Assembly (NCBI RefSeq): GCF_006363915.1
Contig: NZ_CP040946.1
Direction: 5' to 3' (one strand)
Length of the DNA stretch: 64,000 nucleotides
Source of the DNA: Methylophilus medardensis
GTDB lineage: Bacteria > Pseudomonadota > Gammaproteobacteria > Burkholderiales > Methylophilaceae
Positions within the stretch are counted from its first letter, which is position 1. Every line of letters begins with the position of its first letter. A model generated the notes under the pieces. It was not told the DNA's origin, did not search any database, and saw only the letters and a program-made list of their open reading frames with translations. Positions 8,895-16,742 of this stretch are shown piece after piece. The position numbers and the translations under genes were made by a program.

Positions 8895-9401
8895 TCAGGC
8901 TCGGTGTCTCAACACATGCAAAAGAGCATTCGCAATATATTTGCGCACAGAGCTCACACTCACGCCAAGCGCCTGCGCAATTTCCATATGACTTAAATCC
9001 TCCAGTTGGGACATCAGAAAAGCGCTTTTTACCTTCGCATTGAGGCCATCGAGCATTTCATCTATTAAAAATAGTGTCTCCAACATAATTGCTTTGGTCT
9101 CAGGTGAGTAATATTCAGGTTCGGGATGATCGCTGATAGAAGCCAAGTAAGCCTTTTCAATTTCTTTTCGCCTGACGTGATTCACCATCACACCATGGGC
9201 GATGTGAGTAATGTATGCCCTGGGTTGCGCCATGTCCCTAAGGTCATCTTTGCACATGACCTTTATGAATGTGTCCTGCGTTAAATCTGCCGCCTCTTGT
9301 GTGCAGCCTAGCTTTCTTCTTAAAAAGTTAAAAATCCAGCCATGATGATGAACATAAAGTTGGCTCACCATTTCGTTAGCAGTCGTGTTCGTAACTCTCA
9401 T
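8895..9401 (-). CDS. FecI-type ECF RNA polymerase sigma factor
   Basis: About 168 residues from the ATG at 9399-9401, the usual length for FecI. Sigma region 2 is seen in WIFNFLRRKLGCTQEAADLTQDTFIKV followed by the PRAYITHIAHGVMVNHVRR helix. Region 4 is the SHMEIAQALGVSVSSVRKYIANALLHV helix-turn-helix. An upstream TTG at 9471-9473 would add 24 residues with no homology to the family. I prefer the ATG because GGAATT sits at a suitable distance. The sigma factor should direct transcription of the downstream receptor operon in response to the receptor's ligand. Genes run sigma, fecR, receptor, propeller/lectin protein, all on the minus strand. Confidence 0.88.
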   Translation of the reverse strand: MRVTNTTANEMVSQLYVHHHGWIFNFLRRKLGCTQEAADLTQDTFIKVMCKDDLRDMAQPRAYITHIAHGVMVNHVRRKEIEKAYLASISDHPEPEYYSPETKAIMLETLFLIDEMLDGLNAKVKSAFLMSQLEDLSHMEIAQALGVSVSSVRKYIANALLHVLRHRA

Positions 9402-9490
9402 TTGAATTCCAAAAGTTTGGGCTAATTGCGTTGGAGGGTTTTGTTTCACCTCGCCATTAGCCCGAACCTGCAAGAATCAAGCCATTATAT

Positions 9491-9502
9491 AAACAGCTGT
9501 TT
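9491..9502. promoter_or_regulatory. 12-bp palindrome beside a -10-like TATAAT upstream of the fecI-type gene
   Basis: AAACAGCTGTTT is a perfect dyad. On the minus strand it is followed within a few bases by TATATAATGG, which supplies a -10-like TATAAT. The position suggests an operator for the sigma gene promoter, but no -35 is evident and the binding protein is unknown. Confidence 0.35.
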
Positions 9503-9537
9503 TTAAATGAGAAAAATCATATATTGATAAAAATAAA

Positions 9538-9580
9538 TTGCTTTCAGCCAACTCTTCTTTATTTGCATGGCTGAAAGCAA
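9538..9580. repeat. Perfect 13-bp inverted repeat (long hairpin)
   Basis: The arms TTGCTTTCAGCCA (9538-9550) and TGGCTGAAAGCAA (9568-9580) match perfectly and are separated by 17 nt. On the minus strand the hairpin is followed by an AT-rich, T-rich tail (TTTATTTTTATC). It may therefore be a terminator that insulates the sigma gene from dabBA read-through, or a protein-binding site. The location is about 140 bp upstream of the chosen sigma start. Confidence 0.6.
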
Positions 9581-9933
9581 CCACTCCGCCACGTTCACCC
9601 AAAACAATTCAAATAATTTATTTTTTTGTAGTAACTAAGGAGTGATAAAGCCTCGCTCGACCTGTACGATCGAAGTTCAATCATTTGAAATTCATTCCTT
9701 AATTCATGAATTTTTAGTAGTGCTCAAGTCGCTTGTTTGCCAAGAAAAATGCTTATCTACAATTTAATATCAATATTTGGTTATAAAAATGCCTTGGATT
9801 TTAAAACTGAATCAAGCGTATCTTTTACTCAATCACCTATCGCCAAAGACTCTACTCACTAGCATCAGCGAAAAGCTAGCCCCAAATGCGCTTAACTTCA
9901 CTCACACTTAATACAGTATGCACAAGGCCTGCA

Positions 9934-12531
9934 TTAAAGCGGCAATGCTTGCCAGCCAGCATGATCGGTTGGCGCACTGTCAGCAATGGCGTCATGCGGG
10001 CATCGCCACAACACACCTTGCTCTTCGCACCACAGATGCAACCATCCATTCAAAACCAGTTGCTTGAGCACTGCGTGTTTGTCGATAATAGCTTGGATAC
10101 GCGCCCGTGTAGCGACGATGACGACGGTTAATCTGATTGGATCATGCATCCACTGTTGCCCATTGTGCAGGGATTGTCGAGACAGGCCGATACGCAAATC
10201 CCCGCCATTGCCCTCAAACACGCCGATGCGGCCACCGACCACGTTATGCAGCAATTTATTGCCACAGCCTAATCGGTCTGGCTCGCATGTGGAGGCGTGG
10301 TATTGCCAGTTGATCCAGTGTGTCACAAGCATGGGCGCCGTCATAAGCTGTTCTAGCAAGGTGCCGTCAGCGTCTTGGCTGGCATCATATTCGTGCAAAA
10401 ATGCGCGACCCGCTAAATTCAAGTGCTGTGTACGCGCTCGCGGGGCAAGAATAAACGCCGCGTTATTGGCCAAGCCCCACTCTGGGCGCACTTGTGCCGC
10501 ATCGTTAGCGCGCATCATAAAATGTTTAAATAGGCTGGCGATATCGTTCACCGGGACTGGCTCGGATGACGCTGGATGCGTAGCTTGCAACTGCGCCCTG
10601 ACCTGATGTCCGGCCTGTTGCAGCCATGGCTGCACCGCTTGCCAGCGCGCCAGACTGTGCGTATCCAGCAAATCAAGATCAAAGCCTTGAATGTCTTGGG
10701 TGGTGGTATTGTGCAGTGCCGCAATAAACTTGGTTTGCTCAGGAATATCAATGTGGTGCTGGCTAAGTGCCTGACGTACCTGCGGATCATTGAGCATCAT
10801 GGCCAATGCGCGCGTGTTGGCCTCACCCGACTGCCCGCAACAGGCGCCACAATCCAGGCTGGAAGCATGCGCATTATTAGCGGTCTGACTTGCATGGCCG
10901 ACCAGCATGACAAGTGGCGCAAACGGTGGCTTGAACCCCATGCTTTGCAGAATGCCTGCACACAGTTGCGCCTGCGCATCGACCGGCATTCGCTGCATCA
11001 TGGGGCGGGTGATTTTTTTATACTTGGTGGGTAGGCCTTGATGCTCTAAGGCCTGACGTTGATGTGGACGCGGGCGCACCATCGACCAGAGTGATTTCAG
11101 AAACAGTGGCCCAGCCGTCTCAACCACTGAAAATGCCGCGCCGGGATATTGGGTCAGGCGCGCGGCCTGGTCTGCCAACATAAAATGCCGTTGCCGCTGT
11201 TGCGCAACCTGTGTACTCAGATCACGCCATTGAATGGTTTCAGCATCTTCAGCGTTCGGCGAAGAAACTCTGGTCAGCACCCGGTCTGCCATCAGCTGCT
11301 TGGGCGCGAGCAAGCCCGGTAATTGCGGCCGTTGCTGACGCGATGCAAGCGGTTGGTAGGCCGCAGGCAAGCCAAAAAATCCGGCTACGCCTAAGGTGTG
11401 TATGCTTGGATCAACGGCCTCAAGCGCTCTGCGCATCGGCTCGCTTCTAACATCAATACAAAAAGCGGCTTGCAAGGTGGGTGGCTGCGCGATGTCGGTT
11501 GCACTGGCTGGTATCGGCTGTACAAGCTGCTGCGCTAAACCGCGCTGATAACCAATATCGAGCGCACGTTGCCATATTTCATCGATGCGCAGCGACTCCT
11601 CTGCCGCCTGAATCTGACTGTCAACCGACTGCCATTTTTTTCGCACCAGTGCGATGGCACTATGCGAGGCATTCAACCCTTTGCATTGCATGACGATCAC
11701 GCCCCAAGCCAATCGGATAGCCAGCAAATCTCGCAAACTGTCATCAGATTGACCATTGAGCTTGGCCTGCCAATCGAGGTATGCGCACCAGGAAGCCCAT
11801 CCGTTAACCGTCAACAACACCGCTTCGAAGTAATCAGCCAACATTGATGCTTCCAAGCCCAGCATTTGCACCACCCAACGCTCCGCTTGTTGCCGCGTAG
11901 GCGGTAGGTAGTCGAGAAAATCATGAATCTGGGGCAGACCCATGAGCGTCCCTATGCCATGGTCATGCACCAGTGTATCCCGCCAGAAGCTATACAGACA
12001 CTCGCTGCGCGCGGGCTGCCAACCGGACTGATCTTGGTCAAAATAGGCGGCGCAAGTCTGGCTCACCTGATGCGTGATCGCATCTCGCCAAGATAACCTA
12101 CGAAAGCGTTCAGCATCATCATCTAACACATCAATCAGCAATGGTAAATGTGCGCTACGCACGGGCTGCGACAGTGCTTGCACAAAATCTTCGACGCTGT
12201 CATGCACACCATGATGCTGCATGGCTAGTTGCAGATCTTCTGCACAAACCCGCCCTTGCGCCCATGCTTGCAGTAAATAGGCTCGCGAGGGAAAAATCTG
12301 CATGTCCGCCAACACGGCCATCCGCGCAGCGACCGTGCGTATTGGTAGGTGTATGCGCTTCCAATGTGGGTTGACCGCAATCGACTGATCCAGTGGCCAA
12401 GCAGGTGCGATCTGCTGGCAAGCCTGCTGGCAAGCGTGTTCGATTTGGTCAGGATGCAAACTGTGGCTCGCTTTAGCGAGTGCTGAAGAATGCATTGCCT
12501 CTGCAGCAGTATGGTCATTAATAATAAACAT
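9934..12531 (-). CDS. dabA: Inorganic carbon accumulation protein DabA (DUF2309 / UPF0753)
   Basis: An 865-residue soluble subunit of the DAB complex, which couples an ion gradient to one-way hydration of CO2 in the cytosol. The carbonic-anhydrase-like zinc site is complete: Cys358 and Asp360 in AAFCIDVRSEP, His546 in VGHASQT and Cys561 in LDCGACCGQSG. The spacing (2 residues, then 15 between His and Cys) equals that known for Halothiobacillus DabA. The start ATG at 12531 has a strong AGGAG site 6 nt before it. It follows dabB by 59 bp on the same strand, so the order is dabB-dabA. In an organism without RuBisCO the bicarbonate would feed carboxylases such as PEP or pyruvate carboxylase (inference). 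Confidence 0.93.
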   Translation of the reverse strand: MFIINDHTAAEAMHSSALAKASHSLHPDQIEHACQQACQQIAPAWPLDQSIAVNPHWKRIHLPIRTVAARMAVLADMQIFPSRAYLLQAWAQGRVCAEDLQLAMQHHGVHDSVEDFVQALSQPVRSAHLPLLIDVLDDDAERFRRLSWRDAITHQVSQTCAAYFDQDQSGWQPARSECLYSFWRDTLVHDHGIGTLMGLPQIHDFLDYLPPTRQQAERWVVQMLGLEASMLADYFEAVLLTVNGWASWCAYLDWQAKLNGQSDDSLRDLLAIRLAWGVIVMQCKGLNASHSAIALVRKKWQSVDSQIQAAEESLRIDEIWQRALDIGYQRGLAQQLVQPIPASATDIAQPPTLQAAFCIDVRSEPMRRALEAVDPSIHTLGVAGFFGLPAAYQPLASRQQRPQLPGLLAPKQLMADRVLTRVSSPNAEDAETIQWRDLSTQVAQQRQRHFMLADQAARLTQYPGAAFSVVETAGPLFLKSLWSMVRPRPHQRQALEHQGLPTKYKKITRPMMQRMPVDAQAQLCAGILQSMGFKPPFAPLVMLVGHASQTANNAHASSLDCGACCGQSGEANTRALAMMLNDPQVRQALSQHHIDIPEQTKFIAALHNTTTQDIQGFDLDLLDTHSLARWQAVQPWLQQAGHQVRAQLQATHPASSEPVPVNDIASLFKHFMMRANDAAQVRPEWGLANNAAFILAPRARTQHLNLAGRAFLHEYDASQDADGTLLEQLMTAPMLVTHWINWQYHASTCEPDRLGCGNKLLHNVVGGRIGVFEGNGGDLRIGLSRQSLHNGQQWMHDPIRLTVVIVATRARIQAIIDKHAVLKQLVLNGWLHLWCEEQGVLWRCPHDAIADSAPTDHAGWQALPL

Positions 12532-12590
12532 AGTTGGCTCCTGAGTGCATGCCTAGCATGCGGATAACAGTCGGATTGAATCGCGGCAGA

Positions 12591-14126
12591 TTAACGGTTT
12601 GCATGCGTGCTTTTCCCCCAACTCACTGGCCACAGCCGAAGCACACAGCGGGTATAAAAAGCATCCAGATACAGACCGGCATATATCCAACGATGTAAGC
12701 GATTTAAACGTTGTGGCACGGTGTGGATGAGCACACTAAACAGATAAAGCGCGCCCATGGCGATCACAACCGCGACCGCATATTCGCTACGCGGTTGATC
12801 GATGGTGCCAAGCGGGATGTGATGAAAGCCAGCACTCACTAGGGTCAATAGGCCTGTGAGCAAACTGCCGGATAACAAACCCTGCCAGCGCAAACTCGGT
12901 GACAGATCAGATGTGCTGCTGCGCCACCACAATACCGGTGCCCATGCGAATGCCAGCACCAACGACCACCATAGCGGCCAGGGCGGTGTAGCAAATAACG
13001 CTTGAATGGCTAACACAATCGTCAATGACAGCAATGGGGCGAGATAAAAACTCAACGCAGCAAATGCCTGACGACCCGCGATCTGCGCCACACGGGTGTC
13101 GGCAACGATCTCGGCGGCGGATAAAAATGCGTAGGCCTTGTAGATGGAATGGCCGATCAAATGCAAAGCGGCAAAGGTATACAAGCCCAGCGCACACTCA
13201 ACAATCATAAAGCCCATTTGCGCCACTGTAGACCAAGCCAAGCGCACCTTAATACTGATCCGTGTAAACATGACCAGCGCAGCAAATACACAGGTGATGA
13301 GCCCGATGGCCAGTAACAGGGTATTTGCAATCGTACTGTCTGCGAACAACGCAGAAAATCGAATCAACAAATAACCGGACAGATTGACCACCCCGGCATG
13401 CAGTAACGCGGACACTGGTGTGGGCGCCTCCATCACTTGGATTAACCAGCCATGCACAGGCAACAAGGCGGTGCGTAAAACTACCGCGATCACCAACAAC
13501 ACGGCACAAATTTCCGTCAGTTGCGTGTGTCCGTGTGCGCTCACATTGGCGAGCAACGCCGACATGCTGCCACTGCCAACACTGACCCAAGATAACAAGG
13601 CCGCCAATAACAGCACATCGTCTGCGAGAATATCGGCCACTGTTTTTTTATGCGAGGCCAGCTGTGCAAAGGGCCGTTCCGCATAAAAACACAGCATCCT
13701 TTTCAAAAACACACCCACCCCAGACCAAGACAAGATCAATATCAGCCAGTGATCGGCGATCAACAACAAATGTACACATGCCAGCACCATGCTCAGGGCA
13801 ACGATATATTGCCTTTGGTGCGGCTCACCCTCAAGGTAACGACTTGAAAAACGAGCGACTACAAGACCTACCCCCTGCACAAGAACGGCAATCACGGCCT
13901 GCAAAGGCGAAACATATAAGCCAGCGGCGCTTAATACTTGAAAGCTTTGACTTGGCTGGGTCAAGACCAACAAACCAGAAAATAAGGTCAGCAACAAAGC
14001 GAGGCCAGACGCTTCATTACAGAGCTTCCAGCGCTGCGCATCTGCCCCTCGCATGAGAGAAACAGCGATGGCCGTCAACAGCATCACAGCGATTGGCGCG
14101 CAGACAAACAAACTTACAGCATCCAT
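12591..14126 (-). CDS. dabB: DAB membrane subunit DabB (NuoL/MrpA-like proton-conducting protein)
   Basis: About 511 residues with 12-14 membrane helices related to complex I subunit NuoL/ND5. Recognisable pieces are RFSSRYLEGEPHQRQY, LILILSWSGVGVFLKRML, the antiporter-core segment HGWLIQVMEAPTPVSALLHAGVVNLSGYLLIRF, and MFTRISIKVRLAWSTVAQMGFM. DabB supplies the cation or proton path that drives DabA. The chosen ATG is at 14124-14126, with an AGGAAG site upstream; a TTG at 14150 would add 8 residues and is less likely. A TATAAT lies about 25 bp upstream and abuts a perfect inverted repeat shared with the divergent lysR gene. This makes LysR control likely. Confidence 0.92.
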   Translation of the reverse strand: MDAVSLFVCAPIAVMLLTAIAVSLMRGADAQRWKLCNEASGLALLLTLFSGLLVLTQPSQSFQVLSAAGLYVSPLQAVIAVLVQGVGLVVARFSSRYLEGEPHQRQYIVALSMVLACVHLLLIADHWLILILSWSGVGVFLKRMLCFYAERPFAQLASHKKTVADILADDVLLLAALLSWVSVGSGSMSALLANVSAHGHTQLTEICAVLLVIAVVLRTALLPVHGWLIQVMEAPTPVSALLHAGVVNLSGYLLIRFSALFADSTIANTLLLAIGLITCVFAALVMFTRISIKVRLAWSTVAQMGFMIVECALGLYTFAALHLIGHSIYKAYAFLSAAEIVADTRVAQIAGRQAFAALSFYLAPLLSLTIVLAIQALFATPPWPLWWSLVLAFAWAPVLWWRSSTSDLSPSLRWQGLLSGSLLTGLLTLVSAGFHHIPLGTIDQPRSEYAVAVVIAMGALYLFSVLIHTVPQRLNRLHRWIYAGLYLDAFYTRCVLRLWPVSWGKSTHANR

Positions 14127-14149
14127 AAAGCACCACTTCCTAACAGTCA

Positions 14150-14175
14150 ATTATAGTTCTATAAAATAGAACTAT
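14150..14175 (-). promoter_or_regulatory. dabB promoter -10 and inverted-repeat operator
   Basis: ATAGTTCTAT-AAA-ATAGAACTAT (14153-14175) is a perfect 10+3+10 dyad. On the minus strand a TATAAT (plus positions 14150-14155) overlaps its proximal end. This predicts a start near 14143 and a short leader holding the AGGAAG ribosome binding site. No good -35 is present, so the promoter probably needs the protein bound to the dyad. A similar dyad with the same arm and spacer lengths lies at 14517-14539 in front of lysR. Confidence 0.7.
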
Positions 14176-14220
14176 TTATTAATTAAAATAGATTTAAAAT
14201 GAAAATAAAAAATGCGAAAA

Positions 14221-14409
14221 TCACCCGCCATCCGCCTGACTCGCCCGCGGCGTATCAGTCACAGGGTGATCAAAAGTTGTCGTTTCTTGCGCCATAGGCA
14301 CATCAATCACTTGCACTACTTTTGGCGTAATAACGGTCTCGCCATTGATTTCCACTTGCTTACACTCAATAATCACTCTGCGCCCTTCTAATTCAATCTC
14401 TTTATCCAT
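14221..14409 (-). CDS. Small uncharacterised protein upstream of dabB
   Basis: A 62-residue ORF from the ATG at 14407-14409 with a clear AGGGG ribosome binding site six bases before it (a TTG at 14430 is the alternative start). The sequence is acidic and strand-rich: MDKEIELEGRRVIIECKQ, then VEINGETVITPKVVQVIDV, ending in a polar tail with ASQADGG. There is no signal peptide or membrane segment and a single Cys. I do not recognise a family. It lies in the same direction as dabB-dabA, 94 bp upstream of dabB, between dabB and the divergent LysR gene. It could be a small accessory factor of the DAB locus or an unrelated lineage-specific gene. Confidence 0.6.
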   Translation of the reverse strand: MDKEIELEGRRVIIECKQVEINGETVITPKVVQVIDVPMAQETTTFDHPVTDTPRASQADGG

Positions 14410-14472
14410 TGGACACCCCTGTGCATTCAAAAAAAGTTAATCAAGAAACAGCTGCATCAAAACAGCGTTATT

Positions 14473-14500
14473 TTGACCCGTCCAAAAAAGCATGTAAAAT
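14473..14500 (+). promoter_or_regulatory. Probable lysR promoter
   Basis: TTGACC (14473-14478) and TAAAAT (14495-14500) with a 16-bp spacer form a good sigma-70 promoter on the plus strand. The predicted start is near 14507, ten bases before the dyad at 14517-14539. A regulator bound there would block its own gene. Confidence 0.55.
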
Positions 14501-14516
14501 ATATAATTATTTATAA

Positions 14517-14539
14517 ATAGTTCTGTAAAAGTTAACTAT
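14517..14539 (+). promoter_or_regulatory. Second copy of the operator, overlapping the lysR start codon
   Basis: ATAGTTCTGT-AAA-AGTTAACTAT has the same 10+3+10 layout as the perfect dyad at dabB. The left arm matches 9 of 10 bases and the last six bases of the right arm (AACTAT) are identical. It overlaps the ATG of lysR at 14538, a position suited to autorepression. Confidence 0.6.
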
Positions 14540-15425
14540 GTCGAGATTGAATTATCATCATCTGCAATATTTTTGGCATGTCGTGAAGGTAGGCAGTCTG
14601 ACCAAGACCGCTGAAAAACTGCATATTTCGCAATCGGCCCTGTCATCACAAATCAAGCAACTAGAAGACAGCTTGGAGTGCGCGCTATTTTTGCGCCAAG
14701 GTCGTAAGTTAGTCCTGACGGAAGTCGGCAATGTGGCTTTTTCTTATGCAGAATCTATTTTCACCAAGGGCACAGAACTTGAGAGTTTGCTGCGCAAAGG
14801 CATAGAAGCCGAGAACCAGATTTTGCGCATTGGCGTGCTATCAACGATGTCACGTAACTTTATTGAGAGCTTTGTTGAGCCCCTACTGAATAATCCCCAC
14901 GTAAAATTAGAGATCATGGCGAGCGGACAAACCAACTTGCTCAAATCACTTGCCAATCATGAGCTGGATCTGGCGCTGACCAATATTGAAGTGCGTGGCA
15001 ATGCGGACCAGTTATGGGAAGGCATTCTGCTAGATCGGCAGCCGATCAGCGTGATTGGCCCGCCGGGCTTAGACATTAAGCCGCACTTTTCTAGCAAATA
15101 TGCGGATTACAACTGGATTCTGCCGCATCAGGATAGCCCAATTCGCGCTGCGTTTGATGGCCTATGCGCTTTGCATCAAATCGAGCCGAATGTGGTGGCA
15201 GAGGCCAATGACATGGCGATGCTACGATTGCTGGCGCGGGACAGCCTAGCGCTGACGGTCATGCCAGAAGTGGTGGTGAAAGATGAATTGAAAAATGGCG
15301 TGCTCAAGTCTTATACGCAACTGAGTGAGGTGTTTGAAAACTTTTATGCAGTGACCATCAAAAAACATTTCCGTAAATTTGAGATCAATCAATTGGTGAA
15401 TCAGTTTTTACTCCATAAAAAATAG
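14538..15425 (+). CDS. LysR-family transcriptional regulator, NhaR-like
   Basis: A 295-residue LysR regulator. The N-terminal helix-turn-helix reads LNYHHLQYFWHVVKVGSLTK then AAEKLHISQSALSSQIKQLE, and the opening NYHHLQYFWHV is characteristic of the NhaR branch. The rest is a periplasmic-binding-protein-like effector domain (LRIGVLSTMSRNFI; LALTNIEVRG). NhaR in E. coli activates a sodium/proton antiporter gene and responds to Na+. Here the divergent neighbour is dabB-dabA, whose DabB is also an ion-translocating protein. Matching dyads occur at both genes, so this is probably the dab regulator. No Shine-Dalgarno is obvious before the ATG. Confidence 0.9.
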   Translation: MSRLNYHHLQYFWHVVKVGSLTKTAEKLHISQSALSSQIKQLEDSLECALFLRQGRKLVLTEVGNVAFSYAESIFTKGTELESLLRKGIEAENQILRIGVLSTMSRNFIESFVEPLLNNPHVKLEIMASGQTNLLKSLANHELDLALTNIEVRGNADQLWEGILLDRQPISVIGPPGLDIKPHFSSKYADYNWILPHQDSPIRAAFDGLCALHQIEPNVVAEANDMAMLRLLARDSLALTVMPEVVVKDELKNGVLKSYTQLSEVFENFYAVTIKKHFRKFEINQLVNQFLLHKK

Positions 15426-15578
15426 GGGTGTAGGGTTGTCGGGCAGCGGGTTGCCTGCGCAGTGGATTGCCGCTATTGGTATACGGAATCCGCCACCCCC
15501 ATGCTTGACAGTGCGTCTATCTTTTTTGGCAAACATGGGTGTATATTACGGATTCGTGCCCAATGAAAGGAGACCGTG

Positions 15579-16010
15579 ATGAAGACGCTTCAACAAGTAC
15601 TCGCTCATAAAACGCATCAAGGCATTATCAGTATTGCACCCAACCGACCGGTGTACGATGCTCTGATTATCTTAGCGGAATACCAAATCGGCGCCCTGGC
15701 GGTCATCAAAGATGGCGAGCTGGTCGGCATCTTTTCTGAGCGCGATTATGCGCGCGAAGTCATTCTCAAGGGCCGCTCTTCCAAAACCACCACGGTCAGC
15801 GAAGTGATGACCAGCAAGGTGATTACCGGAAAACCAGACGATTTGGTCGAATCCGCAATGAGCACCATGCTGGAGAAACGCATCCGCCACTTACCGGTAG
15901 TGGAGCAGAACAAGATGCTGGGCATGCTGTCTATTGGCGACATTCTCAAAGAAACCATCCATTATCAGCAAACGCTCATCGCACAACTCGAAAGTTATAT
16001 CCATAGTTGA
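15579..16010 (+). CDS. CBS-domain pair protein
   Basis: A 143-residue protein made of two tandem CBS domains. The first is seen in PNRPVYDALIILAEYQIGALAVI and GIFSERDYAREV, the second in VITGKPDDLVESAMSTMLEKRIRHLPVV and GMLSIGDILKE. Such stand-alone pairs bind adenine nucleotides and act as energy sensors, but the partner is unknown here. The ATG at 15579 is six bases after GGAG; a GTG three bases upstream is less well spaced. It follows lysR by about 150 bp on the same strand and is followed by a terminator. Confidence 0.92.
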   Translation: MKTLQQVLAHKTHQGIISIAPNRPVYDALIILAEYQIGALAVIKDGELVGIFSERDYAREVILKGRSSKTTTVSEVMTSKVITGKPDDLVESAMSTMLEKRIRHLPVVEQNKMLGMLSIGDILKETIHYQQTLIAQLESYIHS

Positions 16011-16029
16011 TACGCCGACGCACAAATGC

Positions 16030-16055
16030 AAAAAGGGAGCGAAAGCTCCCTTTGG
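16030..16055. terminator. Intrinsic terminator after the CBS gene
   Basis: AAAGGGAGC-GAAA-GCTCCCTTT is a perfect 9-bp stem closed by a GNRA-type tetraloop, 20 bp beyond the CBS-gene stop. The T run is short on the plus strand and better on the minus strand, so it may work in both directions. Confidence 0.75.
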
Positions 16056-16216
16056 TGTTTAGGCGAGTTGAAACCGAGATCAACACATATTTTTTGCCAG
16101 CATTGCGTTCTACTAAACCAACGACGGCAATGGCATTTTTACACAATGCCTGCTGACCCTAGACACGGCATCTGCACTACAATCAATCCGGTGCGCATCA
16201 ACTGAAGACAAGCGAT

Positions 16217-16636
16217 TTAGTCACCAATCACTTTCACCAGCACCCGCTTATTACGACGACCATCAAATTCACCATAAAAAATTTGTTCCCAAGGACCAAA
16301 ATCCAGCTGACCTTCAGTGATGGCTACCACGACCTCACGCCCCATAATCTGCCGCTTGATATGTGCATCGGCATTGTCTTCGCCGGTATCATTGTGGCGA
16401 TAGCCACTCACCGGCTCGTGCGGCGCCAGCTTTTCTAGCCACACTTTATAGTCATGATGCAGGCCGCGCTCATCGTCATTGATGAAAACACTGGCGGAGA
16501 TATGCATGGCATTAATCAGCACTAAGCCTTCTTTGACACCGCTTTCACGCACACAGGCAATCACGTCCTGCGTGATGTTTTTAAAGTCCATGCGGGCTGA
16601 AATATTGAACCATAACTCTTTGCGATAACTTTTCAT
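16217..16636 (-). CDS. yjbQ: YjbQ / UPF0047-family protein (thiamine-phosphate synthase-like fold)
   Basis: A 139-residue cytoplasmic protein with the family's conserved pieces: FKNITQDVIACVRESGVKEG, LVLINAMHISASVFINDDE, the histidine-containing YRHNDTGEDNADAHIKRQIMG and DFGPWEQIFYGEFDGRR. Family members form trimers with a metal-binding His cluster and have weak thiamine-phosphate synthase activity in E. coli; the real substrate is uncertain. A GGAG site lies eight bases before the ATG. It stands alone between two terminators. Confidence 0.9.
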   Translation of the reverse strand: MKSYRKELWFNISARMDFKNITQDVIACVRESGVKEGLVLINAMHISASVFINDDERGLHHDYKVWLEKLAPHEPVSGYRHNDTGEDNADAHIKRQIMGREVVVAITEGQLDFGPWEQIFYGEFDGRRNKRVLVKVIGD

Positions 16637-16704
16637 CTCAAAATCTCCGTGTTTCTAAAAGACTATTTTAGCACTGCCATTTGCTAGACATTTACCCGGC
16701 AACA

Positions 16705-16730
16705 AAAAAGGCCTCCGAGGAGGCCTTTTT
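16705..16730. terminator. Terminator of the first soxYZ gene
   Basis: AAAAAGGCCTCC-GA-GGAGGCCTTTTT is a perfect 12-bp stem with flanking A and T runs, 13 bp downstream of the soxYZ stop on the minus strand. It is symmetrical and may act in both directions. Confidence 0.9.
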
Positions 16731-16742
16731 AAGATGCGTGTT

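Larger units (their letters stand above)
9402..9933. other. Non-coding region between dabA and the fecI-type gene
   Basis: About 530 bp without a convincing gene. It holds the upstream region of the sigma gene. Visible structures are the palindrome AAACAGCTGTTT (9491-9502), a 13-bp perfect inverted repeat (9538-9580) and the palindrome AATTCATGAATT (9701-9712). On the minus strand TATAAT occurs at about 9484-9489, next to the first palindrome. No canonical terminator directly follows dabA. I could not find a good 19-bp Fur box. Confidence 0.6.

Noticed and set aside
9503..9540. Fur box upstream of the fecI-type gene
   Set aside because: ATGA and TCAT half-elements are present in the AT-rich stretch, but the spacing does not fit the 19-bp Fur consensus.
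9986..10606. Plus-strand open frame of 206 codons opposite dabA
   Set aside because: It is Cys/Arg-rich with no family pattern and lies wholly opposite the zinc-enzyme dabA, whose reading frame is certain.
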